Source of the DNA: Comamonas sp. lk
GTDB taxonomy: Bacteria > Pseudomonadota > Gammaproteobacteria > Burkholderiales > Burkholderiaceae_C
Assembly: GCA_945875225.1 (NCBI GenBank)
Contig: CAMCJY010000019.1
Location: 1 to 14,679, forward strand
Direction: 5' to 3'
DNA: 14,679 nt
This document shows positions 7,852 through 14,074 of this stretch, piece by piece. How positions within the stretch are numbered: the stretch's first letter is position 1; each line of letters opens with the position of its first letter. The notes under the pieces are model-generated. The model was not told the DNA's origin. It saw only the letters and a program-made list of their open reading frames with translations, and ran no database searches. Both the position numbers and the translations under genes were made by a program.

Positions 7852-8769
7852 TTAGCTCTCGCGGCGGCGCCGGGTGCCGGTTTCACGGCGACCCCGGCCC
7901 ATTTCGCCATCGGCACCCATCACAGGTACTTCGCGGAACTTGCGTATCCAACGAAAGCAGTCCGGGTCATGGCCCATCATCACGTCGGCGGCCATGATGG
8001 CGCGCACCACTTCAGCGTGCAGCGGATTGGTAATGGCCGAGGTCATGCCCGAGGCCATCGCCATGGTCAGGAAGCCAGCATTGATGCCATTGCGTTCAGG
8101 CAATCCAAAGCTGACGTTGGACGCGCCGCAGGTGGTGTTGACTTTGAGTTCGGTGCGCAGGCGGTGCACCAGGCGCATGACCTGCACGCCGGCCTGGTTG
8201 ATGGCGCCAATCGGCATGACCAGCGGGTCCACCACTACGTCGCAAGCAGGAATACCGTAATCGGCTGCGCGCTCAACAATTTTCTTGGCCACCGCAAAAC
8301 GCACATCCGGATCTTGTGAAATACCGGTTTCGTCGTTGGAAATAGCCACCACCGCAGCGCCGTATTTTTTCACCAGCGGCAGCACGGTTTCCAGGCGGTC
8401 TTCCTCGCCGGTGACCGAATTGACCAGCGCCTTGCCTTGGTACACCGCCAGGCCTGCTTCCAGCGCAGCGACGATGGACGAATCAATGGAGATGGGCACA
8501 TCGGTCACACCTTGCACCAGTTGTATGGCTTTGGCCAGCATGCCTGGCTCGTCAGCCAGCGGAATACCGGCGTTCACATCCAGCATATGGGCGCCGGCCT
8601 CGACCTGTGCCAGCGCGTCGGCGATAACACGGCTGTAGTCGCCGGCCATCATTTCAGCGGCCATGATTTTTCGGCCGGTGGGGTTTATACGCTCGCCGAT
8701 GATGACAAAAGGGCGCTCAAAGCCGATGACGACCTCGCGGGTCGCAGAACTGATGATGGTATCGGTCAC
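7852..8769 (-). CDS. Methyl-THF:corrinoid methyltransferase (pterin-binding domain protein)
   Basis: A 305-residue protein made almost entirely of a pterin-binding TIM barrel, the same fold as MetH module 2 and acetogen AcsE. Motifs: GERINPTGRK (25-34), MLDVNAGIPLADEPGML (62-78), ISIDSS (93-98), NSVTGEE (117-123), VVDPLVMPIG (179-188) and TCGASNVSFGLPER (213-226). It should move methyl between 5-methyltetrahydrofolate and the cobalt of a separate corrinoid protein. The basic tail GRGRRETGTRRRRES lies outside the barrel. Start is GTG at 8769 with AGGA six bases upstream. It sits between MetF, which makes methyl-THF, and the corrinoid activator. It is not dihydropteroate synthase (FolP), whose signature motifs and context differ. 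Confidence 0.9.
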   Translation of the reverse strand: MTDTIISSATREVVIGFERPFVIIGERINPTGRKIMAAEMMAGDYSRVIADALAQVEAGAHMLDVNAGIPLADEPGMLAKAIQLVQGVTDVPISIDSSIVAALEAGLAVYQGKALVNSVTGEEDRLETVLPLVKKYGAAVVAISNDETGISQDPDVRFAVAKKIVERAADYGIPACDVVVDPLVMPIGAINQAGVQVMRLVHRLRTELKVNTTCGASNVSFGLPERNGINAGFLTMAMASGMTSAITNPLHAEVVRAIMAADVMMGHDPDCFRWIRKFREVPVMGADGEMGRGRRETGTRRRRES

Positions 8770-8815
8770 GTTACATCCTGTGGATTAAAAATATACGTTA
8801 GAAAAATGGGAGGGC

Positions 8816-9856
8816 TCAAACGGCCGCAAGCACGGGCGGCGGAATATGCGGCGCTTCCGCCGCAGCGCCGTCGCGCCCGGGGTACCAGGGCACGCGGCCT
8901 TGCAGCACGCCGGAGTTGGTCACGATCTCGGGCACCGAGTCTTCCTGCCGGTAAGCCATGATGTGCACGCCGGCCACGCCTTTGATTTCTTTGACTTCCT
9001 GAATGATTTCAGTACAAATTTTACGCCCTTCGGCAGCCGGTTTTTCCGCCCCAGCCATGCGCTTGATGATGGCATCGGGGATGTGCACGCCTGGCACATT
9101 GCTGCGCATCCACTCGGCCACTTTAGCCGAACGCATGGGGCCCACGCCCACCAAAATAAAGACTTTGTCCAAGAGGCCAAGATCTTCCACTTCTTTCATG
9201 TAGCTGCGCAGGCGCGGCACGTCATAGCAATACTGGGTTTGGATAAATTGGGCACCAGCGGCCACTTTTTTCGCCAGGCGCTGGGCGCGCCAGTCAAAAG
9301 GCTGACCAAAAGGGTTGGCCGCGGCACCAAAAAACACGCGCGGCGCAAAAGTGACCTTGCGCCCGCTTTGGAAGCGGTAGGCATCGCGCATATCGCGGCC
9401 AATTTCCAAAAGCGACATGCAATCCAGATCAAAAACCGGCTTGGCCTGCGGATGGTCACCGGTTTGTACGCCATCACCGCTCAGGCACAGCATATTGCAC
9501 ACGCCCATAGCCGCACCGCCCAGGATGTCGCCTTGGATGGCAATCCGATTTTTGTCGCGGCAGGAAATCTGCATTACCGGAGCGTAGCCCACGCGGGTGA
9601 GCAAAGCACACACCGCCAGGCTGGACATATGGCAATTGGCGCCACTGCCGTCGGTGGCGTTGATGGCATCGACATAGCCGTCAAACACTTTGGCGCGGCG
9701 ATAGACCTCGCCGGGGTCCGCCGAGTCAGGCGGCTCCAGTTCCGCAGTAATGGCAAAGCCACCACCGCGCAGCACGCGCTCCAAGCGCCCAGGCGACGTG
9801 TGTCCAGGCAATATGGGTAAGGGGTAGCCGGGCACCGGCTCGTCGTCAAACCTCAT
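8816..9856 (-). CDS. metF: 5,10-methylenetetrahydrofolate reductase
   Basis: A 346-residue flavin-dependent reductase of the MTHFR barrel family, interconverting methylene-THF and 5-methyl-THF. The catalytic glutamate fits E39 in ITAELEPPDSADP, equivalent to E28 of E. coli MetF, and the flavin/folate aspartate fits D128 in LCLSGDGVQTGDHP. Further barrel motifs are GAAANPFGQ, the GAQFIQTQYCYD strand and FILVGVGPM. It is longer than E. coli MetF (about 296 residues) because of N- and C-terminal additions. The start ATG overlaps the stop of the Cys-rich MetV-like gene in ATGA (9853-9856), indicating translational coupling. In acetogens MetF works with MetV as a complex, so the pair may act together here. 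It would supply methyl groups to the methyltransferase immediately downstream. Confidence 0.92.
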   Translation of the reverse strand: MRFDDEPVPGYPLPILPGHTSPGRLERVLRGGGFAITAELEPPDSADPGEVYRRAKVFDGYVDAINATDGSGANCHMSSLAVCALLTRVGYAPVMQISCRDKNRIAIQGDILGGAAMGVCNMLCLSGDGVQTGDHPQAKPVFDLDCMSLLEIGRDMRDAYRFQSGRKVTFAPRVFFGAAANPFGQPFDWRAQRLAKKVAAGAQFIQTQYCYDVPRLRSYMKEVEDLGLLDKVFILVGVGPMRSAKVAEWMRSNVPGVHIPDAIIKRMAGAEKPAAEGRKICTEIIQEVKEIKGVAGVHIMAYRQEDSVPEIVTNSGVLQGRVPWYPGRDGAAAEAPHIPPPVLAAV

Positions 9857-10326
9857 GCTTTAGCCTCCTGTTTTGGACCTTCACCCTTTTCGCGCGCTAC
9901 GCGCAGCCAGGACGAACTGCCCTTGAGGCGGCCATCGACGGCGAACTGCACCACTTTGATGGCCTCGCGGCCCGCTTGCATGCGCTGGCTGCCTTCAAAA
10001 GCCTCGACCCAGACACAGCGCATTTCGGGCTTTACTTCGCAGTGCCCATTGGCGCGCACGCCGCCGCAAGGGCCGTTGCGTATGGTTTTGGGGCAATTCA
10101 TGGAGCAGGACATGCCAGTGCTCGACAAAGCGCACTGACCGCACATCTGGCAGTCAAACAACAAACCTTTGACCGCTTTTTCCACCACCGCCACCGGCGT
10201 TTCCAGGCGCTGGTAGCCGATGGCTTTCCACAAGGGATGCAAAGCCACTACAGCGCGCTCAAAGCCCTGGTAAAAAATTTCTAAGCCACGTGCATGGCGC
10301 ACTGACCAACGACGCAGCGCGTACAT
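9853..10326 (-). CDS. MetV-like Cys-rich methylene-THF reductase partner
   Basis: A 157-residue protein with a Cys-rich centre: C59, C62, C65, C74, C78, C87, C96 and C104, in CQMCGQC, MSCSMNCPKT, GPCGGV and HCEV. It matches the MTHFR C-terminal zinc-finger/MetV domain family, whose acetogen members form a complex with MetF; eight cysteines are enough for one or two Fe-S clusters or zinc sites. The N-terminal 50 residues are basic and amphipathic (YALRRWSVRHARGLEIFY). It overlaps the preceding PF13769-like gene by one base (TGATG) and metF by four bases. Its likely role is as an accessory electron-transfer or structural subunit of MetF, inferred from family and position. Confidence 0.8.
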   Translation of the reverse strand: MYALRRWSVRHARGLEIFYQGFERAVVALHPLWKAIGYQRLETPVAVVEKAVKGLLFDCQMCGQCALSSTGMSCSMNCPKTIRNGPCGGVRANGHCEVKPEMRCVWVEAFEGSQRMQAGREAIKVVQFAVDGRLKGSSSWLRVAREKGEGPKQEAKA

Positions 10327-10691
10327 CAGTGCTCCCCCTCGGGCAGCGGAACGTCCGCCTCTTCGGTGGAAATCACCGTCGGCGTCGGCAGGGTGTCATC
10401 GACGCCATGGGCGCGGATGATACGCAGCAAATCCTCGTCCGAATAGCGCGCCTCGATGCGGGCCGCCTCGGCATTGGCCTGTTCCTGAACGTCGTCGCCG
10501 CACTCAAGCGGCTCGCTGCGTTTCCAGTCGGCCAGGTAGTCGCCAGCGCTGGACTTGCCGGCCCGCATGGCCGCCCGATCCACCGCTTCCTGAAAGCGAT
10601 GCGAGAGTTGCACCTTGCCGGTTTCGCGTCCGCGCTTGACTACTACCTGCGCCGGTAGGTCACGCCATGAAATCACAATTAGTTTTGCCAT
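10326..10691 (-). CDS. PF13769-type ('virulence factor') small protein
   Basis: A 121-residue soluble protein, without membrane segment or signal peptide, that I recognise as the small family often labelled 'virulence factor' (PF13769). Its conserved core is the N-terminal half: LIVISWRDLPAQVVVKRGR followed by KVQLSHRFQEAVDRAAMRAG and DYLADWKR. The acidic C-terminus is probably disordered. No catalytic motif is visible. It overlaps the upstream DUF1638 gene by 13 bases and the downstream MetV-like gene by one, so it is co-translated with methyl-transfer genes. An accessory role in corrinoid/folate methyl transfer is much likelier than virulence, but its biochemical function is unknown to me. 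Confidence 0.72.
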   Translation of the reverse strand: MAKLIVISWRDLPAQVVVKRGRETGKVQLSHRFQEAVDRAAMRAGKSSAGDYLADWKRSEPLECGDDVQEQANAEAARIEARYSDEDLLRIIRAHGVDDTLPTPTVISTEEADVPLPEGEH

Positions 10692-11296
10692 TGGATGACT
10701 TTCTCGCTTACTGTTTTCAATTCGGTTGCCATCTCACCATAGCCGGTGAAACGGTATGCAAATGACAAGCCCAGGCGCTTCGCGGCGGCCTGGCCCAGCG
10801 CCATACCCTCAGGACTTTCTTTCTGACACAGATACATCAAAGTGGTGTAGTTACCAAAATACACGGGCAGCAACTGCGGATGCTTATCGATACCCAAACC
10901 GTGCATGATCAATCGCTCAAAATGCCGCAGCAAAAAATCCGTCAAATAAAAGGTCCCCAACTCGGCCTCGGCCATCTGGGCAAAGGCCGCAGACCCGGCA
11001 TAAAACTCATAACAATGCGCGCCGGGCAAACGCTGCACGCCTTCCTCCTTCAATACCGCGTCAAGTAAACCACCGGTTCCGCAATCGGCATAGGCCACAA
11101 AAATATGTGGGTACTGCGCCTTGAACCTCTGGATTTTTTCGCGCACCAGACCAGGAATTTTTTCTGGCCGGTTATGCAGTTCGGCGGGCAGGCAGGTCAC
11201 GTCCATATGCCACCAGGCATTGGCTTGGCGTAGCGCGATGATCTCGCGGGCCAGCGCGCCGCAGGCAATCACCAAAGTGTTTGCAGCAGCGGCCAT
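10679..11296 (-). CDS. DUF1638 protein of the corrinoid methyl-transfer cluster
   Basis: A 205-residue cytoplasmic protein assigned by memory to DUF1638. Likely conserved points are C12 (IACGALAREI), C35 with H41-N42-R43-P44 (TCLPAELHNRPEKIP), C72 (YADCGTGGLLD) and H94-C95 (GAHCYEFYAG); the Cys/His spread suggests a metal or cofactor site. DUF1638 genes are commonly found near corrinoid proteins and methyltransferases in bacteria and archaea, and here the gene starts 14 bases after the corrinoid protein stop. ATG at 11296 has only a weak ribosome site, so re-initiation from the upstream gene is plausible. Function unknown; possibilities include an assembly factor, activator or methyl-transfer subunit. 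Confidence 0.78.
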   Translation of the reverse strand: MAAAANTLVIACGALAREIIALRQANAWWHMDVTCLPAELHNRPEKIPGLVREKIQRFKAQYPHIFVAYADCGTGGLLDAVLKEEGVQRLPGAHCYEFYAGSAAFAQMAEAELGTFYLTDFLLRHFERLIMHGLGIDKHPQLLPVYFGNYTTLMYLCQKESPEGMALGQAAAKRLGLSFAYRFTGYGEMATELKTVSEKVIQWQN

Positions 11297-11310
11297 GCCG
11301 ACATCGATTG

Positions 11311-12012
11311 TTAGGCGCGGGCCGCAGCGCGACGCGCAGCAATCAGCGTCTTGGCAGTCTCCACAGCCACACCGGCATCACGGCAATAGGCGTCTGCCCC
11401 CACCGCTTTACCAAACTCTTCGTTTAACGGCGCGCCGCCGACCAGCACAATGTAGTCATCGCGCAGACCTTTTTCCTTGAGCGTATCGATCACCACTTTC
11501 ATATAGGGCATGGTGGTCGTGAGCAAAGCGGACATACCCAGAATATCGGGCTTGTGCTCTTCTAGCGCCGCAATGTATTTTTCGACGGCGTTGTTAATGC
11601 CCAGGTCAATGACTTCAAAGCCGGCACCTTCCATCATCATTCCGACCAGGTTCTTACCGATGTCATGAATGTCGCCCTTGACCGTGCCGATCACCATCTT
11701 GCCGATCGGCTCGACGCCGGTTTCAGCCAGCAGCGGCCGCAAAATTTCCATGCCGCCCTTCATTGCGTTGGCCGCCAGCAGCACTTCGGGAACAAACAAA
11801 ATACCATCGCGGAAATCTACGCCGACGATGCGCATGCCCTCGACCAAAGCATCATCGAGCACGCGACTGGCCGACCAACCACGACCGAGCAAAATATTGG
11901 TGGCTTCAATCACCTCTGCGCGCAGTCCGTTGTAGAGGTCGTCATGGACTTGTTCGGTCAACTCCTCGTCGTTAAGCGAATTCAAATCCAGATCGTCAAA
12001 TTCTTCAGCCAC
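11311..12012 (-). CDS. Corrinoid (B12-binding) methyl-carrier protein
   Basis: A 233-residue methyl-carrier protein with the two-part layout of MetH module 3 and MtbC/MttC proteins. A helical cap domain (about residues 15-95) precedes a Rossmann-like B12-binding domain (about 103-228). The cobalt-ligand motif D114-x-H116-x-x-G119 is present in VKGDIHDIGKNLV, followed by MSALLTTTMPYMK (160-172) and LVGGAPLNEEFG (190-201). GTG at 12012 was chosen as start because AAAGGAG sits eight bases upstream and the protein then begins like family members. The frame stays open to 12474 only by chance, through the regulator gene. It is first in the methyl-transfer series and would carry methyl between the pterin-binding protein and the homocysteine methyltransferase, with the ASKHA protein as its reactivator. 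Confidence 0.92.
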   Translation of the reverse strand: MAEEFDDLDLNSLNDEELTEQVHDDLYNGLRAEVIEATNILLGRGWSASRVLDDALVEGMRIVGVDFRDGILFVPEVLLAANAMKGGMEILRPLLAETGVEPIGKMVIGTVKGDIHDIGKNLVGMMMEGAGFEVIDLGINNAVEKYIAALEEHKPDILGMSALLTTTMPYMKVVIDTLKEKGLRDDYIVLVGGAPLNEEFGKAVGADAYCRDAGVAVETAKTLIAARRAAARA

Positions 12013-12106
12013 AAAAAGACTCCTTTGTTTGTGTACGGGATTTGCCCGGGGCATGGCACGCACTAGCGAACAGAATGTACGAGCCGCGCTACGCAAAGCC
12101 TGATAG

Positions 12107-12137
12107 TTTAGCGACCCGTGATTGTCGCCATACGACA
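12107..12137. promoter_or_regulatory. Candidate operator upstream of the corrinoid operon
   Basis: In the 172-base gap before the corrinoid gene lies a perfect inverted repeat, TGTCG-CCATA-CGACA (12123-12137). Next to it is TTTAGCGAC (12107-12114 and flank), i.e. GTCGCTAAA on the minus strand. A GTCGCAAA variant recurs upstream of the regulator gene. As far as I recall, related GATase-like AraC regulators such as ArgR recognise TGTCGC half-sites. The proposal is by eye and unverified. Confidence 0.35.
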
Positions 12138-12184
12138 GGGTCACAATGCCTGTGCAATGCAAGCAATTGCAGCCCTCCGGCGCC

Positions 12185-13207
12185 TCAGTGCACCGGGCTT
12201 GTCGCCTTGTCTGACGTAAGCAGTGCCAGGCGGCTGTTGCGTCTCTCGGCGCTGGGGGTGTGGCCGAACAAGTCGCGGTAGCACTTAGAAAAATGCGGCG
12301 GCGACTGGAATCCACAAGCCAGCGCAATCTCCATGACCGACATCGAGGTCTGTAAGAGCAGGCTGCGTGCCCGGCGCAAACGCATGTCCAGGTAGTATTT
12401 GGTCGGCACTTCACCCACGTAACGCTTGAACAAGCGCTCGATCTGGCGGCGCGAGACACCCACGAGCGAGGCAATTTCGTCCAGGGACAAGGGCTCTTCT
12501 AAATTGGCCTCCATCAGGGCGGCCGCTTCAATCAGGTTTTCGTGAAAGAGGCCGACGCGGGCCATTAAGGGCACGTGCTGGCGATCCTGGTCGTTGCGGA
12601 TACGGTCCAAAATGAACTGGTCCGAAATCATGGGTGCGATTTCACGGCCCAGGTGGGACTGAATAATATGCAGCATCAAGTCCAGGGGCGCGATACCGCC
12701 GGTGCAGGTATAGCGGTCACGGTCTATGGCAAATAACTGACGCGAAAAAACAACTTTCGGGAAGCGCTCTTCCAAGGCGGTCATGTTCTCCCAATGCACC
12801 ACCGCTTTGTAGCCATCGAGCAATCCGGCCTTGGCTAGCACATAGCCGCCGGTGCACAGCGCGCCGAGCGCTATTTGGCGCTGCGCAATGCGCCGCAAGG
12901 CCGAAGTCACTTCCGACGTGCAGGCCGCCTCGACATCCACACCACCGCAAACAAACACGATGTGCGCGCTGCCCATATCAGCCAGCGCCACCGTGGGCGC
13001 CAGCGCCAGACCGTTACTAGCCGCCACCGGGTGTCCGCCAAGACTGGCCAGCGTCCATTGGTACACCTCTTGACCGGCTACGCGGTTGGCCATGCGCAAG
13101 GCCTCAACCGCGCTGGACAGGGCAATGAGCGAGTAATTCGGCAGGGTCAGAAAAACAAAGCGGTACGGCCGCGCAGCGGCTAATGGCGAAGCGGCCTGCC
13201 GGTTCAT
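12185..13207 (-). CDS. GlxA/GbdR-like AraC-family transcriptional regulator
   Basis: A 340-residue regulator with an N-terminal DJ-1/PfpI (GATase1-like) sensor domain and a C-terminal AraC helix-turn-helix pair. The sensor (about 14-185) contains VEALRMANR, FVCGGVDV and the nucleophile-elbow-like ALCTGGYVLAKAGLLDG with C118. The DNA-binding domain spans about 223-325 (LSLDEIASLVGVSRRQIERLF, then ALACGFQSPPHFSKCYRDLFGHTP). This architecture is shared by GbdR, CdhR, SouR and ArgR, which sense betaine, carnitine, sarcosine or arginine. ATG at 13207 gives normal length; the frame extends to 13378 without family-like sequence. It lies directly upstream of the corrinoid series in the same direction, so local control is likely. 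The ligand is unknown, though betaine or a related methylated amine is a sensible guess. Confidence 0.88.
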   Translation of the reverse strand: MNRQAASPLAAARPYRFVFLTLPNYSLIALSSAVEALRMANRVAGQEVYQWTLASLGGHPVAASNGLALAPTVALADMGSAHIVFVCGGVDVEAACTSEVTSALRRIAQRQIALGALCTGGYVLAKAGLLDGYKAVVHWENMTALEERFPKVVFSRQLFAIDRDRYTCTGGIAPLDLMLHIIQSHLGREIAPMISDQFILDRIRNDQDRQHVPLMARVGLFHENLIEAAALMEANLEEPLSLDEIASLVGVSRRQIERLFKRYVGEVPTKYYLDMRLRRARSLLLQTSMSVMEIALACGFQSPPHFSKCYRDLFGHTPSAERRNSRLALLTSDKATSPVH

Positions 13208-13318
13208 GACCGCACCCGCACCGAGGCACTGCGGCCTAGCTTGCGGCTGCTCACCTTGCAAATGAAATCCAACACCGGCAATCCCCAATCGGAATGTATG
13301 AAGTCGTATTTTGTCCCA

Positions 13319-13374
13319 TTTGCGACCTGTGCTGCCGATTTTCCTTATTCGAAAACGACCAAAGCCGTCGCAAA
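13319..13374. repeat. Widely spaced inverted repeat TTTGCGAC / GTCGCAAA
   Basis: TTTGCGAC at 13319-13326 and GTCGCAAA at 13367-13374 are exact inverted copies, 40 bases apart, in the 5' region of the AraC-type regulator. They resemble the GTCGCTAAA sequence before the corrinoid operon and could be autoregulatory half-sites. The right copy lies beside the tRNA-Arg terminator. Confidence 0.3.
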
Positions 13375-13379
13375 GCAAG

Positions 13380-13412
13380 AAAAAAGCCCCGAAACATCGC
13401 TGTTTCGAGGCT
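13380..13412 (-). terminator. Rho-independent terminator of tRNA-Arg
   Basis: The stem at 13385-13396 pairs with 13401-13412 (eleven of twelve pairs, one C/A mismatch) around a four-base loop. On the minus strand it is followed directly by six T (13385-13380). It ends the tRNA-Arg transcript before the regulator gene. Confidence 0.85.
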
Positions 13413-13419
13413 TTCTATT

Positions 13420-13496
13420 TGGTGCGGCTGGCAGGAATTGAACCCACGACCCCTTGGTTCGTAGCCAAGTACTCTATCCAACTGAGCTACAGCCGC
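13420..13496 (-). tRNA. tRNA-Arg(ACG)
   Basis: A 77-nt tRNA including encoded CCA. On the minus strand it starts GCGGCTG at 13496 and closes with CAGCCGC before ACCA. The anticodon stem CTTGG/CCAAG holds the loop CTACGAA, so the anticodon is ACG (read as ICG after deamination), decoding CGU/CGC/CGA arginine codons. The T loop TTCAATT is normal. Confidence 0.97.
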
Positions 13497-13505
13497 AAAC
13501 CACCA

Positions 13506-13514
13506 ATTCTAGCA
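13506..13514 (-). promoter_or_regulatory. Extended -10 promoter of tRNA-Arg
   Basis: TGCTAGAAT on the minus strand forms an extended -10 (TG plus TAGAAT at 13511-13506), giving a start near 13499, about three bases before the mature tRNA. The region 17 bases upstream (GATAGG) is a poor -35 box. Confidence 0.5.
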
Positions 13515-13683
13515 TAGGCCCCCTGTTTCCTATCGATGCGCATGCCTTGCGCAAGAAGATCCGACACTGCTGCACACTCCATGGAAGCGCGCTGCGACGC
13601 CAATGCAAGCGTAATCAAAATCTGGGCTTGTTTGCCAAACTAGAATGAATCCGTCATCACCAACACAACGGAAGGAACCTACT

Positions 13684-13980
13684 ATGAGCCTGCAATCCAT
13701 CACCGAAGCCATGCGTCAAAAAATGGGCGAGGACAGCGGTTTAGGCGCCAGTTTGAAATTCGACTGCGGCACAGACGGCATCATCGTGATTGACGGCAGT
13801 GTAGTGCCCAACACTATTTCCAATGAAGATCGTGAAACCGACTGCACCATCGGCATCAGCGTCGAAAACCTGCAAGCCATGCTCGACGGCGAACTTAATG
13901 GCGTCAGCGCTTTTATGAGCGGAAAAATTAAGGTCGAAGGCGATATGAGTGTCGCGATGAAACTGCAAAGCGTGGTCTAA
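13684..13980 (+). CDS. Small SCP2 sterol-carrier-like lipid-binding protein
   Basis: A 98-residue stand-alone SCP2-like protein. It contains the typical FDCGTDGIIVIDGSVV strand pair (residues 21-36), then TISNEDRETDCTIGIS and the helix-strand LQAMLDGELNG...FMSGKIKVEGDMSVAMKL (63-95) that marks the fold. Such proteins bind acyl chains or other hydrophobic ligands; the cargo here is unknown. ATG at 13684 has GAAGGA seven bases upstream; an in-frame ATG at 13645 lacks one. It stands alone between two tRNA genes on the opposite strand, and a hairpin follows its stop codon by six bases. Confidence 0.87.
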   Translation: MSLQSITEAMRQKMGEDSGLGASLKFDCGTDGIIVIDGSVVPNTISNEDRETDCTIGISVENLQAMLDGELNGVSAFMSGKIKVEGDMSVAMKLQSVV

Positions 13981-13986
13981 GCCCGC

Positions 13987-14008
13987 CAGACCGCGCGAAC
14001 GCGGTCTG
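13987..14008 (+). terminator. Hairpin after the SCP2 gene
   Basis: CAGACCGCG (13987-13995), loop CGAA, then CGCGGTCTG (14000-14008): a perfect nine-pair stem. It lacks a proper T run on either strand, so it may be a weak terminator or a transcript-end stabiliser for the SCP2 gene. Confidence 0.5.
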
Positions 14009-14022
14009 CGCGACAGTCCTTT

Positions 14023-14054
14023 AAAGGCACGGCGAAGAGCCCCTTAGCCGTGCC
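14023..14054 (-). terminator. Likely terminator of tRNA-Ile
   Basis: On the minus strand GGCACGGC (14054-14047) pairs perfectly with GCCGTGCC (14033-14026), with an inner AAG/CTT continuation, and is followed by TTTAA. It lies 21 bases past the tRNA-Ile 3' end. The T tract is short, so efficiency is uncertain. Confidence 0.55.
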
Positions 14055-14074
14055 GCGTACTGCTCAGAACTATT

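Noticed and set aside
12013..12474. Longer version of the corrinoid protein starting at 12474
   Set aside because: The extra 154 codons overlap the AraC regulator and look unlike any domain; AAAGGAG before GTG 12012 gives a far better start.
13208..13378. 57-codon N-terminal extension of the AraC regulator
   Set aside because: The sequence is basic and family-unlike, begins beside the tRNA-Arg terminator and lies in what should be the regulatory region.
13311..13517. 68-codon plus-strand frame across tRNA-Arg (LAGIEPTTPWFV)
   Set aside because: Antisense translation of a tRNA; no independent support.
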